In this document: positions 41,024 through 51,065 of the stretch, in pieces
Layout of the letters: each line of letters starts with the position of its first letter
Position numbering within the stretch: the stretch's first letter is position 1
The notes under the pieces: model-generated
The model's database searches: none
Told to the model about the DNA's origin: nothing
What the model saw: only the letters and a program-made list of their open reading frames with translations
Origin: Prorocentrum cordatum
Lineage: Eukaryota > Sar > Dinophyceae > Prorocentrales > Prorocentraceae
Assembly: GCA_963575745.1 (NCBI GenBank)
Contig: CAUYUJ010014750.1
Coordinates: forward strand, 316,049 to 380,048
Length of the DNA: 64,000 nt
Direction: 5' to 3'
Program-made: the position numbers and the translations under genes

Positions 41024-43175
41024 ATGGAAGGTATGGAGGAAGCAGGTCGGGGGAAGGCGAGGCGCAAGAGCCAGGGTGTCCGCTTCAAGGCAATTGAGGA
41101 GGACCTCGCACGGGGCCCCGAGGCCCCTCCTGACGCCAAGGATGTGGACTTGAACGCCACGGTCGGTGCGCCCAAGAAGCAGCGGAAGCGGAGCCCCAAC
41201 CGGGGCAAGAAGGTGGAGACCAAGGGGCTGGTCAAGCCGGTCGCGCTGGGCAGAGCCCGGGCCGCCATCGCCCTGCCGGACCACCCGACCCTGGAGGACT
41301 ACGGCGGGTGGATCGAGGAACAGAAGCGCGAGGCGCTGATGCTACGGCTGTCCGAGGGGACCCGCGCCGGCTACGAGACCGGCTGGCGGCAGTGGCAGGG
41401 CCTCCGAGCGGCCCAGGGCGAGTCGCCCTGGCTGGAGGGGCGCGATCGCGAGGAGCGCCACGCCAACGAGGAGGCGCTGCTGGGTTTCGTCGTCGTGCTG
41501 GCCAAAGTGCTGAAGCGCAGAAGGCACGATCAAACAGAAATTGTTCGCCGTGCGCTTCGCCCACCTCGTGGTCGGATATCCAGACCCCCTCCTTCACCGG
41601 GGGCGCCTCTGGCCCACGCTCGCCGGCCTTCGGAGGGGCCAAGGGCCGAGCGGGCGGAAGCGGCCAGTGACACCACGCATGCTCCTGCGGCTCCAGGGCT
41701 TCTTGAGGGGCCAAGCTGACCTCCCCGAGACGGACGCCGCGGTCCTGTGGGCCGCCGTGGTGGTGGCCTTCTTCTTCATGTTGAGGGCGTCGGAGTATCT
41801 GGTCCAGCCTGGGAAGACATGGGGCCGCGAGCGCGTCGCGCGCGGCGTGGACATCACGGGCCGCGGCGGCAACAACCAGCCCTGCACCTTCAAGGGCGCG
41901 GTGGAGGTGGTGCTCCACATCACCTCGTCGAAGACGGACCAGTACAATGTGGGGTGCGTGAGGAACCAGTGCCAGACGGGCACGTCACTGTGCCCCGTGG
42001 CCGCCGTCCGTCAACTGGAGCAGCACTACCCGCAGAGGCTGCGAAGGAGGGAGGAGGAGCTCCCGCTCTTCCGCTGGGCGAGCGGCGCACCCATCCGCCG
42101 CGAGGAGGTGCAGCACTACTTGGCGATCGCGGGGCTGGCTGCCGGGCTGAGGAAGGAGGAGATCGGCTCACATAGCCTCCGCATCGGAGGCGCAACAGCG
42201 ATGTACCACGCCGTGGACGACCTGCAGCGCGTCAAGCGCTTCGGGCGCTGGGCCTCCGACAGCTTCCACGGGTGCCTGTGGGAGAGCCATGAGCCCATGC
42301 GCGGCATCCCGACCGACATGGCGACAGATACGTCCGAGCTCACGGCGCCGCCGGCCCACTCGGCCGAGGGCGAGCGCCGCGCGGGCAAGAGCCCGACCTC
42401 ACGGTGGCCCAGGGCGGCGCTGGCCGCGACGACACTCGCCGCCATGGCTAGCAGCGCAGACGGCTACGTGATCCAGGTCGACCCGGCGGAGAGCCAGAAC
42501 CTGCTGACCCTCGCGCTCCCGGTCGGCTGGGGGGCGCGGGCGACGACAGCAGGGGCGCTGCTGGCAGCGGCGCTGTTGAGCGCCCTTTGGCGGCACAGGC
42601 AGCAGCGAAGGAGCGGACGGGCGACCCGTGGGCGCAGCGGCGGCCGCAGAGCCCGCAACCCCCGGGCAGGCACGCTGTGCGCAGCGCTGGCGGCGACGGC
42701 ACTCGCAACGGCCGCTGGGGAGAGACAGAGCCACGAGATGGCGGCGGTCGACGACAGGGCCCACGGGGTCACGTTTCGCTGGGAGCCGCAGATGGGCACG
42801 GTGGCGATCGTCTTCCCAGTGGAGACGGCGCTGAAGGTGGTGGCCACGATCGCAGTGCTGCTTGCTGGGAGCGTCGGGGGGCTCTACTGCTGCTGCTGTG
42901 GGACAGCCAAGAAGAACGAGAAGAGGCTGGAGCCAGAGGCACAGCAGGCCACAGCGCAGCCGACGCCCAAGGCGCCCAGGCTCCCCAAGCAGCCGCAGAA
43001 GACGCACTGCGACGCAGGAGTGATGGGCCCGGTGCACTACAACGGCGTGAGGTACGTGCACGAGACCCAAGGCTTCCGCCGGGCCAACGAGGTGACGCGC
43101 GAAGTAGCCCCGTCAGGGCACCGCGGGTCGCCCGAATGGCCCCGGGGAGGAGAGCAGAGGCCGCATCGTGACTGA
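41024..43175 (+). pseudogene. Tyrosine recombinase with frameshift and C-terminal membrane-like extension
   Basis: The family cuts and rejoins DNA with a catalytic Tyr and an Arg-His-Arg set. The first frame (41024 to ~41520) encodes a basic N-terminus and an N-terminal core-binding-like helical region. Reading then continues one frame over (41522-43175), with no coding gap, so a single-base indel near 41515-41524 splits the gene. The catalytic part shows Leu-Arg-Ala-Ser-Glu-Tyr (Arg I), His-Ser-Leu-Arg (box II) and Gly-Arg-Trp-Ala-Ser-Asp. Eight residues after that Trp, where the nucleophilic Tyr is expected, is Cys (TGC at 42273-42275). After ~residue 610 of the joined reading, an extension of ~270 residues has hydrophobic segments near 42500-42590 and 42795-42890, the latter ending in Cys-Cys-Cys-Cys, and then a conserved-looking Asn-Gly-Val-Arg-Tyr-Val-His tail. 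It may be a decayed mobile-element integrase or a host-domesticated derivative. Confidence 0.75.
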
Positions 43176-43189
43176 GGTGCGTGGCTGCC

Positions 43190-43880
43190 GCCGGCCAATG
43201 GCCGGGCGGGCAGCGGAGGTCCGCCGCCAGCAACCGCTGCGCGGGCGGCCACGCGGCGCCGGCTGAGTTCAGCCCGGCGCTCGCGATCACTCTGCGCTTG
43301 CGAGCAGCTGGGCGCGGGCAGCGGCCGCTGGTGCCCGAGGGCAGAGCGCCGCGCCGGCCTGGCACCGGCAGCGCCGTCAGGAGGGGACGGCGGTGGCGGC
43401 TACGAGGGGGCGCCGGCGGCTAGCCCAGCGAGGGCGGCCGCACGGGCGCATGGGGAACCCCGCGGGCGCCGGCGGCGTGCCGCCCCGCGCCTGCGGACCC
43501 ACGTTGCTGGGCGGACGCGGCAGCTTGCCGCAGAGGTCCGCCGCCGGCAACAGCCGTGCGAGCGGCCACGCGGCGCCGGCTGAGTTCAGCCTGGCGCTCG
43601 CGATCAACCTTGCGCATGCGAGCAACTGGGCGCGGGCGGCGGCAGCTGGCGCCTGAGGGCAGAGCGCCGCGCCGGCCTGGCTCCGGCAGCGCCGTCATGG
43701 GGGACGGCGGTGGCGGATGCGAGAGGCGCCGGCGGCTAGCCCAGCCGGGCTGCCGCGCTGGGCGCGCGAAGAACCCCCGCGGGCGCCGGCGGCGTGCCGC
43801 CCTGCGCCTGCGGACTCACCTTGACGGGCGGAAGCGGCAGCGTGCCGCAGAAGCCGGGACTGCTTAGTTCGACGCCGGGA
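43190..43880 (+). repeat. 317-bp GC-rich tandem duplication
   Basis: GCGGCGCCGGCTGAGTTCAGCC occurs at about 43252 and 43569 (period ~317 bp), and surrounding sequence matches throughout. A partial third copy starts near 43820. It lies directly downstream of the recombinase frame. No gene is called. Confidence 0.88.
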
Positions 43881-43943
43881 AGTTCGGCGTCTGCGTAACC
43901 CACTACAGCTTGTTCGGCGCGGTGGAGTACTCACAGGAGGAGA

Positions 43944-44603
43944 TGGGCGGCGTGGCCCGCGACGCGTGGCCCAAAACCGGCGCCGGCGCGTGATGCGCCG
44001 GGCGCCAGCGGAGCAAGCAGCATTGCTCCTTGGCAAAAGGTCATCAAAGGTCATCATCGCAGTCTGAGACCGCTCCTCCCTTTGTGCTCCTCTCTTGAGC
44101 CAACACTAGGCTCAAGACGGTTTAGTTCCCAGTGCTGCTTGAGGGGATATCTAGGATGTTTGGTAAAACTGATGGATCCCCCCGTTTCCAGGAGTGGCGC
44201 GGGCTTTCTCTCTTGGTCCCCTCGCTCCTGCCCTTGCCTCTTGCTTGCCCTCTCTCCCCCTCCTTTCCCACCGCCATTCGGCGGCTCAGGCCTTTTGAGG
44301 CCAAGCTGGCCCACCCTTGAGGCCCCGTTGGGGGCCTCATTACCCGCCCTGTTCTGGACTTTTCGAGGCCGCCACGGCGCTGCAGTGCCTTGGCGGCGGC
44401 GTGGCCCGCGACGCGCGGCCCAAGACCGGCGCCGGCGCGTGGTGCGCCGGGCGCCATCGGAGCAAGCAGCATTGCTCCTTGGCAAAAGGTCATCAAAGGT
44501 CATCATCACAGTCTGAGGCCGCTCCTCCCTTTGTGCCCCTCTCTTGAGCCAACACTAGGCTCAAGACGGTTTAGTTCCCAGTGCTGCTTGAGGGGATATC
44601 CGA
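43944..44603. repeat. ~208-bp direct repeats separated by 242 bp
   Basis: 43944-44152 and 44395-44602 are about 95% alike by eye and include GCAAGCAGCATTGCTCCTTG, CCAACACTAGGCTCAAGACG and CAGTGCTGCTTGAGGGGATA. They lie at the 3' side of the minus-strand reverse-transcriptase element and may be a duplicated element terminus. CTTGAGCC and GGCTCAAG form an 8-bp stem in each copy. Confidence 0.85.
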
Positions 44604-45983
44604 GACCAAGGAAAGGTGAGCGAGTCGTGACCCCTCGGCCCGTGCCTCCGCCCTGAGCTGGGTCTTCAGTTGGCCGTCGATGAGGGCCGAGAGTTCCTTC
44701 TGCCGGACAGCGCCCTCTGGCAGATGCAAGCTGGCCGCCTCCAAGCAGCTCCCCCTGGGGGCAGCGAGAGCCGCCGCGAAATCGCCGCCATCGCAGATGG
44801 CGTCGAAGTTGGGGTCGATACGTGCGCAGAGGCTCCGGCACGACCAGACAGACGAGACGCACGCCGCTGGGGCGTGCACCGCTGCGCCACGCAGCCCGAG
44901 GCCGCCATTCGCGATACTCAGCTGCGCTTGCAACCACGCGTGGTCCGTGAGCTCCGCCTCCGCCAGGACCTCCAGGCCGCTCCGCAGGTCCAGCGAGCAA
45001 AGCCTGAGGGCCTCAAGATGTAGGCGGGGAGGGACCACTCTGGCCGAGTTGGCGAGCTTGCAAAACCCCGCACAAGCCCGCAGCATCAGCAACCCTCCCT
45101 GACAGTGGTCCACGTCCTGCAACTGGGCGAGCAGGGCCGATGCCTGACCCTTCCTCTTGAGCGTGTGTTCTGCGAACTAGGCCTCGGTCCCGAAGGCCGC
45201 GCCAAGGAGCTTGAAGTTGCCATCCGCGTGCCACGTGAACCCAGGGAACGCATCTGTGGGCAACTGGTGCTGGCTGGCCGTCGGGACGACCTCGCATTTC
45301 GAAGGCGTCAGCTCCAGGCCGATCCCAGCCAAACGGTGTTTGAGCTGGCAACAGAAAGCCGACGCAGCCCGAGCTGTCCCCCCCGCGACGCCATCATCCA
45401 GATAAAACGCGCACAACTCGAGCTCGCCTGGGAACATGGCGTCGGCAGCCGCCCGGGCAGCCAGGACATGCTCGTGCATTGCGAAGCTGAAGAGCGCTGG
45501 GCCCAGGGCCCCCCCCTGCTGAACCCCCCTCGCACTCTGGATTCGCTCGCCCCCCAGCCGAAGGTTGCTACTGTTCCGATAGCATAGGTCCGCCCAAGGT
45601 GCCCAAGAAGGGCGCCACCTCCGGGTAGCGGCCAGAACCGCCGACCTGTCAACCGCGTTGAAGGCACTGCTGAGGTCGAGCGTGACAATGCACTTGTCCG
45701 TGCATGCGGGATTGCGCGAGAGCCAAGCGCGGACGGTGTGAACAATGGCTGCGGTTTCTGCTTCGGTACCGGAGCTAACTGCACTGGTTCCGCTGGAGGC
45801 TAGCGCCTCGCAGGCGGAGCCTTGACTGGCGGTGGAGGCTGCTGAGGCCGACGCGGTGGGTGAGCCACTGGAAGACCATGCCCAGGAGGATCTCCAGGGC
45901 CACTTTGCTGATGATGATCGTCCTCCTCTTCGCCTGCCTCCAGCCAGGAGCCCCGCAACGACGTCCACGATGATGCTATCCAT
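44604..45983 (-). pseudogene. Reverse transcriptase (non-LTR-like), one in-frame stop
   Basis: The enzyme would copy element RNA into DNA. One frame runs from ~45983 to 44571. Seen in order: Leu-Asp-Leu-Ser-Ser-Ala-Phe-Asn-Ala-Val-Asp (first catalytic Asp), Gly-Val-Gln-Gln-Gly-Gly-Ala-Leu-Gly-Pro (palm motif), Phe-Tyr-Leu-Asp-Asp-Gly (catalytic Asp-Asp), then a thumb-like region and a C-terminal part with Ile-Ala-Asn-Gly-Gly-Leu-Gly-Leu-Arg. A single TAG at 45178-45180 interrupts an otherwise continuous frame (the next residues Phe-Ala-Glu-His-Thr-Leu-Lys-Arg-Lys stay in frame). The first ~90 residues are low-complexity Ser/Ala. The catalytic residues are intact, so it is a recently broken copy. 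The C-terminal end runs into the ~208-bp direct repeat. Confidence 0.78.
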
Positions 45984-46720
45984 GGAATAGGAGATGTGCC
46001 ACCAACTCCGCTGAAGTCGGCTCCTGGCGTCTCCTCGATCTCGTCGCTTGGCTTGCCGTAGCTGAAATAGAATATGAAACTTTCATCCTTCTGCGGCCCT
46101 GAGAAAGAGAGCGGAAGAGCCTTGTCCGGCACCGCGTCACGAATCATGTGGCTCTCGCGTCTGCTGTTGTTCCAGGCTATGAGCTGTCCGCGCTGTGCTG
46201 CCGAGATGGCGTCCGTTCTTTTGCACTTGTGGCCGAATTGGGTGCCATCGAACTTCGTGCCGTTGAATACTCCTGTGAAGACCTTCTGAGCAGCCGTCCA
46301 CAGCGGTGGAGGATTCTGCTCTAGTTCTGGCGGCGCGATGCCGCCACTGCGATCCGAACTCGAATGCGCCAGGCCGTACGTGTAGGATGAGAGTGCTGCT
46401 CCTGACTCCACTATCTCCATTATCTGCTTGACGGTGTCGTTGAACTCGTGCCGCACGGCGCGGACTCGACCATGATGCCGCTTCTGGTTCAGGAGCCAAA
46501 CGAAACCAATGTGTGGGCGTGATGAGGCCTCTCCAGTCGACCACTGCATTGGAGCCGTCCTGGTAGACCTTGACGACCTCGCAGGGTCCCCGCCATCTTG
46601 GATCATCCTTGGAGTCTGGCTCGCGCCAGAGATCTGCCTTCGCGCCGTCGGAACTTCGCGCGATCCTCGGGCTTGAACTTCTTCATCTTGGTGTTCTGGG
46701 CCACGGCCACCCTCTGCATG
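45984..46720 (-). pseudogene. Upstream part of the reverse-transcriptase element, integrase-tail-like, frameshifted
   Basis: Minus-strand reading from 46720 gives Val-Ala-Val-Ala-Gln-Asn-Thr-Lys-Met-Lys-Lys-Phe. After a shift near 46640 it gives Asp-Pro-Arg-Trp-Arg-Gly-Pro-Cys-Glu-Val-Val-Lys-Val and Val-Val-Asp-Trp-Arg-Gly, which resembles the small barrel at the end of retroelement integrases. Another frame change near 46470 leads to a natural-looking segment with Phe-Asn-Asp-Thr-Val-Lys-Gln-Ile-Met-Glu-Ile-Val and Phe-Ile-Phe-Tyr-Phe-Ser-Tyr-Gly-Lys-Pro (down to ~46010). It lies just 5' of the reverse transcriptase, so it may be one element or two nested ones. Confidence 0.45.
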
Positions 46721-47300
46721 GATGGGGCACGGGCCCAACGGGCTCGCGGTGGGCAAGATTGCGTTCCGCACTCCTGCCCTGGCGCCTGGAGCCGCCACGC
46801 GGGGCCGAGGGGCACCCAGTTGCCCGAGGCCCACGGGACTCGCGGGGCCCGCGGGGGGCGGCGGCAGCTGCAGGGCGGCTGGGGGCTCGCGCGCTACCTG
46901 CAGCGCGAGCCCGCCCGCCCCGACCCTCGGGACGAGGGCGCGGTGGGCGCCCTGCTGGGTGGGATTGCCTCTTCCGGAGGGGCAGCCGCGGGACTGCTGG
47001 TAACTGGAGGGGTGCCCGCACCGCGGCAACCCCTCCAGGTACGTCCCGCCCACTTGGTGGGTGGGGCTCTATACACGGATGGCGTGCACGGCGGCCGCAG
47101 GGACCCTGGCGCCCTCATCATGGCGTGGCGGGAGCCTGGGGGGGACGGGCGTTGGTATCCATGGGTTCAAAAAACCACCACCACGCGTTTCGTGACCTGT
47201 ATGGGGAGCTCGCGCTTAAGGCCAATGGGGGGTTCGAGCTTCGTGGCCCCATTGGGGGCTCCGCGCATGGCAGGTATATCGACCGTACACGAGCCTCTTG
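46721..47300 (+). other. GC-rich stretch, possible plus-strand exon
   Basis: One plus-strand frame (about 46850-47040) gives a natural Ala/Gly/Leu-rich peptide and ends at CTCCAG|GTACGT, a good donor. The minus strand is also open. Without a partner exon the call is weak. 47180-47290 contains two diverged satellite-like segments (CGTTTCGTGACC and CTTCGTGGCCCC). Confidence 0.3.
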
Positions 47301-47309
47301 GCGGAGGGC

Positions 47310-47545
47310 GTGTTGGCGCAGGTGTTTTCCCCAACCTACCATGCCATACCTACCATACAATACCACAGCTACCATACCATACCATACCGTACGTACAATT
47401 CCGTACTAGACCTACCACATCAAACCTACAATACCATACCTTCCATACCATGTCACGCACCATCTACCATAACATACCATACCTACCATACCATACCACA
47501 CCTGCCGTACCATACCATACCGTGCCACACCTGCCCCTCCCGCCC
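47310..47545. repeat. Pentamer satellite (CCATA)n
   Basis: TACCATACCATACC-type pentamers with variants (CCTACCAT, CCGTAC). Similar in style to the AGCAT pentamer at 38960-39355 but of different sequence. Confidence 0.95.
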
Positions 47546-47574
47546 TCCAGGGAGGCCCAGCCGTCGTCGTGCGC

Positions 47575-47705
47575 TCGCCGCCGCCGCCCTCCTCCTCCTC
47601 CTCCTCCTCCTCCTCCTCCTCCTCCTCCACTTCCTCCTCCACTTCCTCCTCCTCATTCTCCTCCTCCTCCTCATCCTCCTCCTCTTCCTCCCTCCTCCCA
47701 TCAGT
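47575..47705. repeat. (CTC)n low-complexity tract
   Basis: CTCCTCCTC repeats with occasional CACTTCCTC. Poly-Ser, poly-Leu and poly-Glu frames are artefacts. Confidence 0.93.
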
Positions 47706-47714
47706 GCCTCTGCC

Positions 47715-49275
47715 CTCCGAATCCCAATGTCGGCACACCCCTCACGCGTGTCCTGGCCCCGTAGGGAACCACTGCAGGCCCTGGCAACGCCCGCATGGCA
47801 TCACACTGCCAAATTCGGCACACCACTCACACGTTTCGTGGCCCCGGTCGGGCCTCCACCGAAGGCCCGCCCCAGCGGCAGGGCTCGCATGGCGCACCCG
47901 CCCCCCATGCGGCACACCCCTCATTCTCTTCGTGGCCACAGGGGGAGCTCTACCTAAGGCCCCAACGGCAAGGCTCGCATGGTGCCACTAACGGCCCACA
48001 TTTCACACGCTCCGTGATCCCATAAAGGGGGTCCACCGAAGGCTCCAGCGGCAAGACCCGCTTGGCATATTTACCAGCCCCGCATTCGGTACACCGCTCA
48101 CACGTTTCGTGGACCCTTAAGCAGCTCCACCGAAAGCCCCAACGCACCCGCCACCAGTTCGGCACACTCCGCATACTTTCGTGGCCCCGTAGGGAGCGTC
48201 ACCGAAGGCCCCAGCGGCAAGGCTCGCATGGCGTACCCGCCCACAGCGGGGCACACCCTTTGCACGTTTCGTGGCCTTGAAAGGACTTCCAAGGAAACCC
48301 CTAACGTCAAGGTTTGCATGGCGTACTCACCCGCTCCACATGCGGCACACCCCCCAACACGCTGCGTAGCCCCGTAAGAAACTCCACCGAACCCCCTAGC
48401 GGGAAAGCTCGCAGAGCTAACCCGCCCCTAATTCGGCCCCCCCTTCACGCGTTTCGTGGAACGTGTAGGGAGCTCCGCCGAAAGCCCCGACTGTTGTGTC
48501 GCATGGCGTACCCGCCCCACATGCGGCACACACCCCTCGCGATTCGTGGCCCCGTACGGAACCCCACCGAAGGCCCCAACGGCAAAGCTCAAATGGCGCA
48601 CACGCCCCCAATGCGGCAAACCACTCACACGTTCCGTGGCCCCGTAGGGGGCTCCACCGAAGGCCCCCGTGGCAAAGTCGCATGGCGCACCCGCCCCCGA
48701 TGCGGCACACCGTTCACGCACTGCGTTGCCCCAGGATGAGCCCCATCAAAAACCTCAGCAGCGGGCTCAGCCTGGCGCGCCTGCCCAATCTTGGCACCGC
48801 CCGATTCGTTTCAGAGGGGATTCCACCGAAGGCCCCAGCGGCAAAGTTTGCATGGCGCACCTGTCCCCAATTCGGCACACCCAAAAATACGTTTCGTGGC
48901 TGCGTCACAAGGTCCATTGACTGCCCGAGCGGCCACGCCCGTATGGCATCACCCCGCCCAATTCGGCACACTCCTCACACGCTTCGTGGCGCCGCAAGGA
49001 GCCCCGCCGAAAGCCCCAACGGCAGGGTTCGCATAGCGCACGCGCCCACAATTCGGCACACCCTTCACACTCTTCGTGGCCCCAGAAGGAACTCCACCGA
49101 AGGTCCCAGCGGCAAAGCTCGCATGGCGCACCCGCCCACAATTCGGCACACCCGTCACACGAGTCGTGGCCCCAGGGAGCTCCACCCAACCCCACTGGCT
49201 GGATTCGCATGGCGGCACCACACCCACTTCGGCACAACCCTCATACTGTTCGCGGTCGCCGAACGCGCTCCACCG
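47715..49275 (-). repeat. ~90-bp satellite array, second variant (about 17 monomers)
   Basis: Monomers contain TTCGGCACACCCCTCACACG, TTTCGTGGCCCCGTAGGGAG and CTCCACCGAAGGCCCCAGCGG, then GCAAAGCTCGCATGGCGCAC in place of the GCTGCGCCCGCATGC of the other arrays. This marks a sub-family local to this array. Monomers are 5-20% diverged by eye. Overlapping open frames on both strands are not genes. Confidence 0.9.
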
Positions 49276-49284
49276 AAGAAAGTA

Positions 49285-49641
49285 CTCACAATCACGCTCT
49301 TCACAACTGCGTACGTTTGAGTTCTTCGCAAGGATGACGTTCGAGGAATCGTGCCGTCCAGACCAAAATGCAGCCAGCATTGGTAGGACGAGAAGAATAT
49401 ATTGACACAGCGTGCGATTGATACGTTCCGGGGAATCCGGGATTTCTAACAGCCTTCGCGCGGGGTACACTTTGCGTCGAATATTGTCTAGTCTGCCTGG
49501 CGCCGCTGGTCGGTCACCCATTCGCAGTCGAGTAATGAGGTCGCCCGTATGGGGGCTATTCGGCACTTGCTGATCCCCTTTTTTTGTTGCCGTGCGTGGA
49601 TGGGACGGTGGCGCACTGTCCCGTCGCCCGCCGCCGCGCAC
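49285..49641 (-). other. Protein-coding remnant of unknown kind
   Basis: The minus-strand frame from ~49620 to 49290 has natural composition (Met-Gly-Asp-Arg-Pro-Ala-Ala-Pro, Leu-Leu-Glu-Ile-Pro-Asp-Ser-Pro-Glu-Arg-Ile-Asn-Arg, and a hydrophobic Ile-Leu-Leu-Val-Leu-Pro-Met-Leu). It ends in Phe-Trp-Ser-Gly-Arg-His-Asp-Ser, then runs into satellite. A related stretch GTCTGGACCAAAAT is seen at 50400-50415. No family is recognised. Confidence 0.35.
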
Positions 49642-49649
49642 TGCGCGCC

Positions 49650-50030
49650 TCGGCGGATGTTCAAAGACCTGGTAAGAAAAAACACACGCGATTCTTGAAC
49701 AGTCTCCTGGGGTAGATTTGAAAAACGGATCCGGGAACGTTTTTGAAAATGTCCGGCATGCTGTTTGAAATTCCTAACATCGATGTTGCAAAATTCCGAG
49801 GTATATGTTGAGAAAAGTTCTGGAATCAGTTTTGGAACATTCTCGATTTCAGAAAACCTTCAGATGTCTTGCGCGGCGGGCGCATTCCACCCCTCAAAAT
49901 TCTGTGCTGCTGGAAGAAATGTCAGGACTCATTTTTGGAAATTTCCGAAACCGCTTGCGCCAAAAAACCGTATTTTTTTTGTTGCATTCTACAACCCAGG
50001 TTTTTTCAGGGGCGGTCCGACGGACGCGGC
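49650..50030. other. AT-rich spacer with TTTTGGAA-like repeats
   Basis: Irregular ~25-30-base repetition of GGAA...TTTTTGAAA segments. A plus-strand frame (49765-50037) is open but low in coding signal. Sharp drop in GC relative to 50040-50280. Confidence 0.4.
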
Positions 50031-50456
50031 CGGCTGATTCACGCGCCGCGCCGCGTGCGATTTGGCGCAGCGCGCGCCGCGCCCTGCGCCCGCGAGCACC
50101 ACTCGAAGGGGTTACCCCGAAAATCGCGCCACGGCAGCTGCGACTCACGGACCCCCCGAGAGCACAACATAATGCAACTTGGAATCTCCGAGGGCGCTCC
50201 GATGCGCGAAAAATGCACCGCGCACATCGCGCCAAAAACCTGCGCGACGGAATGCGCTCGACCATTCGTCCCTGGAGCCCGCGCGGAAGAACGGGAAAAC
50301 CTGAAAATCCTGAAAACTATCAATATCAATACTTCATGCTCATCTGAATTGACAATATCAATATCAATATCACTACTTTTGTAACAAGAACTCGTGGCAG
50401 TCTGGACCAAAATATGTAGCTAGTATTACGGCGAGAGCGAGGCCATGTGCACCTTG

Positions 50457-51065
50457 CTACGCTTTGCTAAAAATCGTGGCGTCCGGACAATAAGTGCAGC
50501 CGGCATTGAAGCGAGACCCCGATGCCTGAATACATTGTAAGGATGTCTGACGCAACGCGGCTGCCGGACTGGGCGGTCTGGTGCTCCCCGTCCCCCCTGT
50601 GGGACTGTTCTGCGGCTTTCTATGTATTGAGGAGGCGGCTCCTGTGATTCTCGCACTCAGCGCCACCCTGATGAGCCACTTTCCTGCAGCATCCCGCACG
50701 GAAGTGGCACTTTCTTGCCACTTTTCTGTCCACCATGTGCGTTGCCAAATATCCGCTACTGGATGTTTGCCCATCTCGGTGGCGCTGACGCACGGCCGCA
50801 CAGCCACTACAGCGAGCCGTTCCCTGCCAGAGCACGTGCTGGATGCACCCGACATGGAAAGTTCTTGGTCCCAGGAGCCAAATGTATCAATACTAATTAA
50901 TTGCCTCTGGAAGTCCTGGGCCATCGGGTCCAGAAGCGATGATGATTGGTAAGTCCCAGCGTAGGGAACCACGAATGAACGAAAGACCACCGCTTCGGAC
51001 AGCCGCTAGGAGCCTAGGTGTCAGCAAGATGGTGAGGCCGCAGTCTCATGACTGTGGCATGCTTG
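50457..51065 (-). other. Coding-like remnant, unknown
   Basis: The minus-strand frame 50990-50457 (177 codons) has balanced composition and a Trp-rich middle (Trp-Gln-Arg-Thr-Trp-Trp-Thr-Glu-Lys-Trp). The surrounding 50.4-56 kb has the same moderate GC as the decayed retrotransposon, so this may be its 3' part or an independent relic. No domain is recognised. Confidence 0.35.

Noticed and set aside
42448-43070. Minus-strand frames opposite the recombinase tail
   Set aside because: GC-rich antisense shadows; the plus strand is continuous with the recombinase frame.
44099-44125. Possible spliced-leader relic near TTGGCTCAAG (also 44549-44575)
   Set aside because: Only the last ~10 bases match the dinoflagellate spliced leader; the segment is better explained as an 8-bp hairpin within a ~208-bp direct repeat at the end of a retroelement.
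47715-49275. CRISPR-like array
   Set aside because: Monomers are ~90 bp tandem copies with no unique spacers, and no cas genes are present; it is a satellite.
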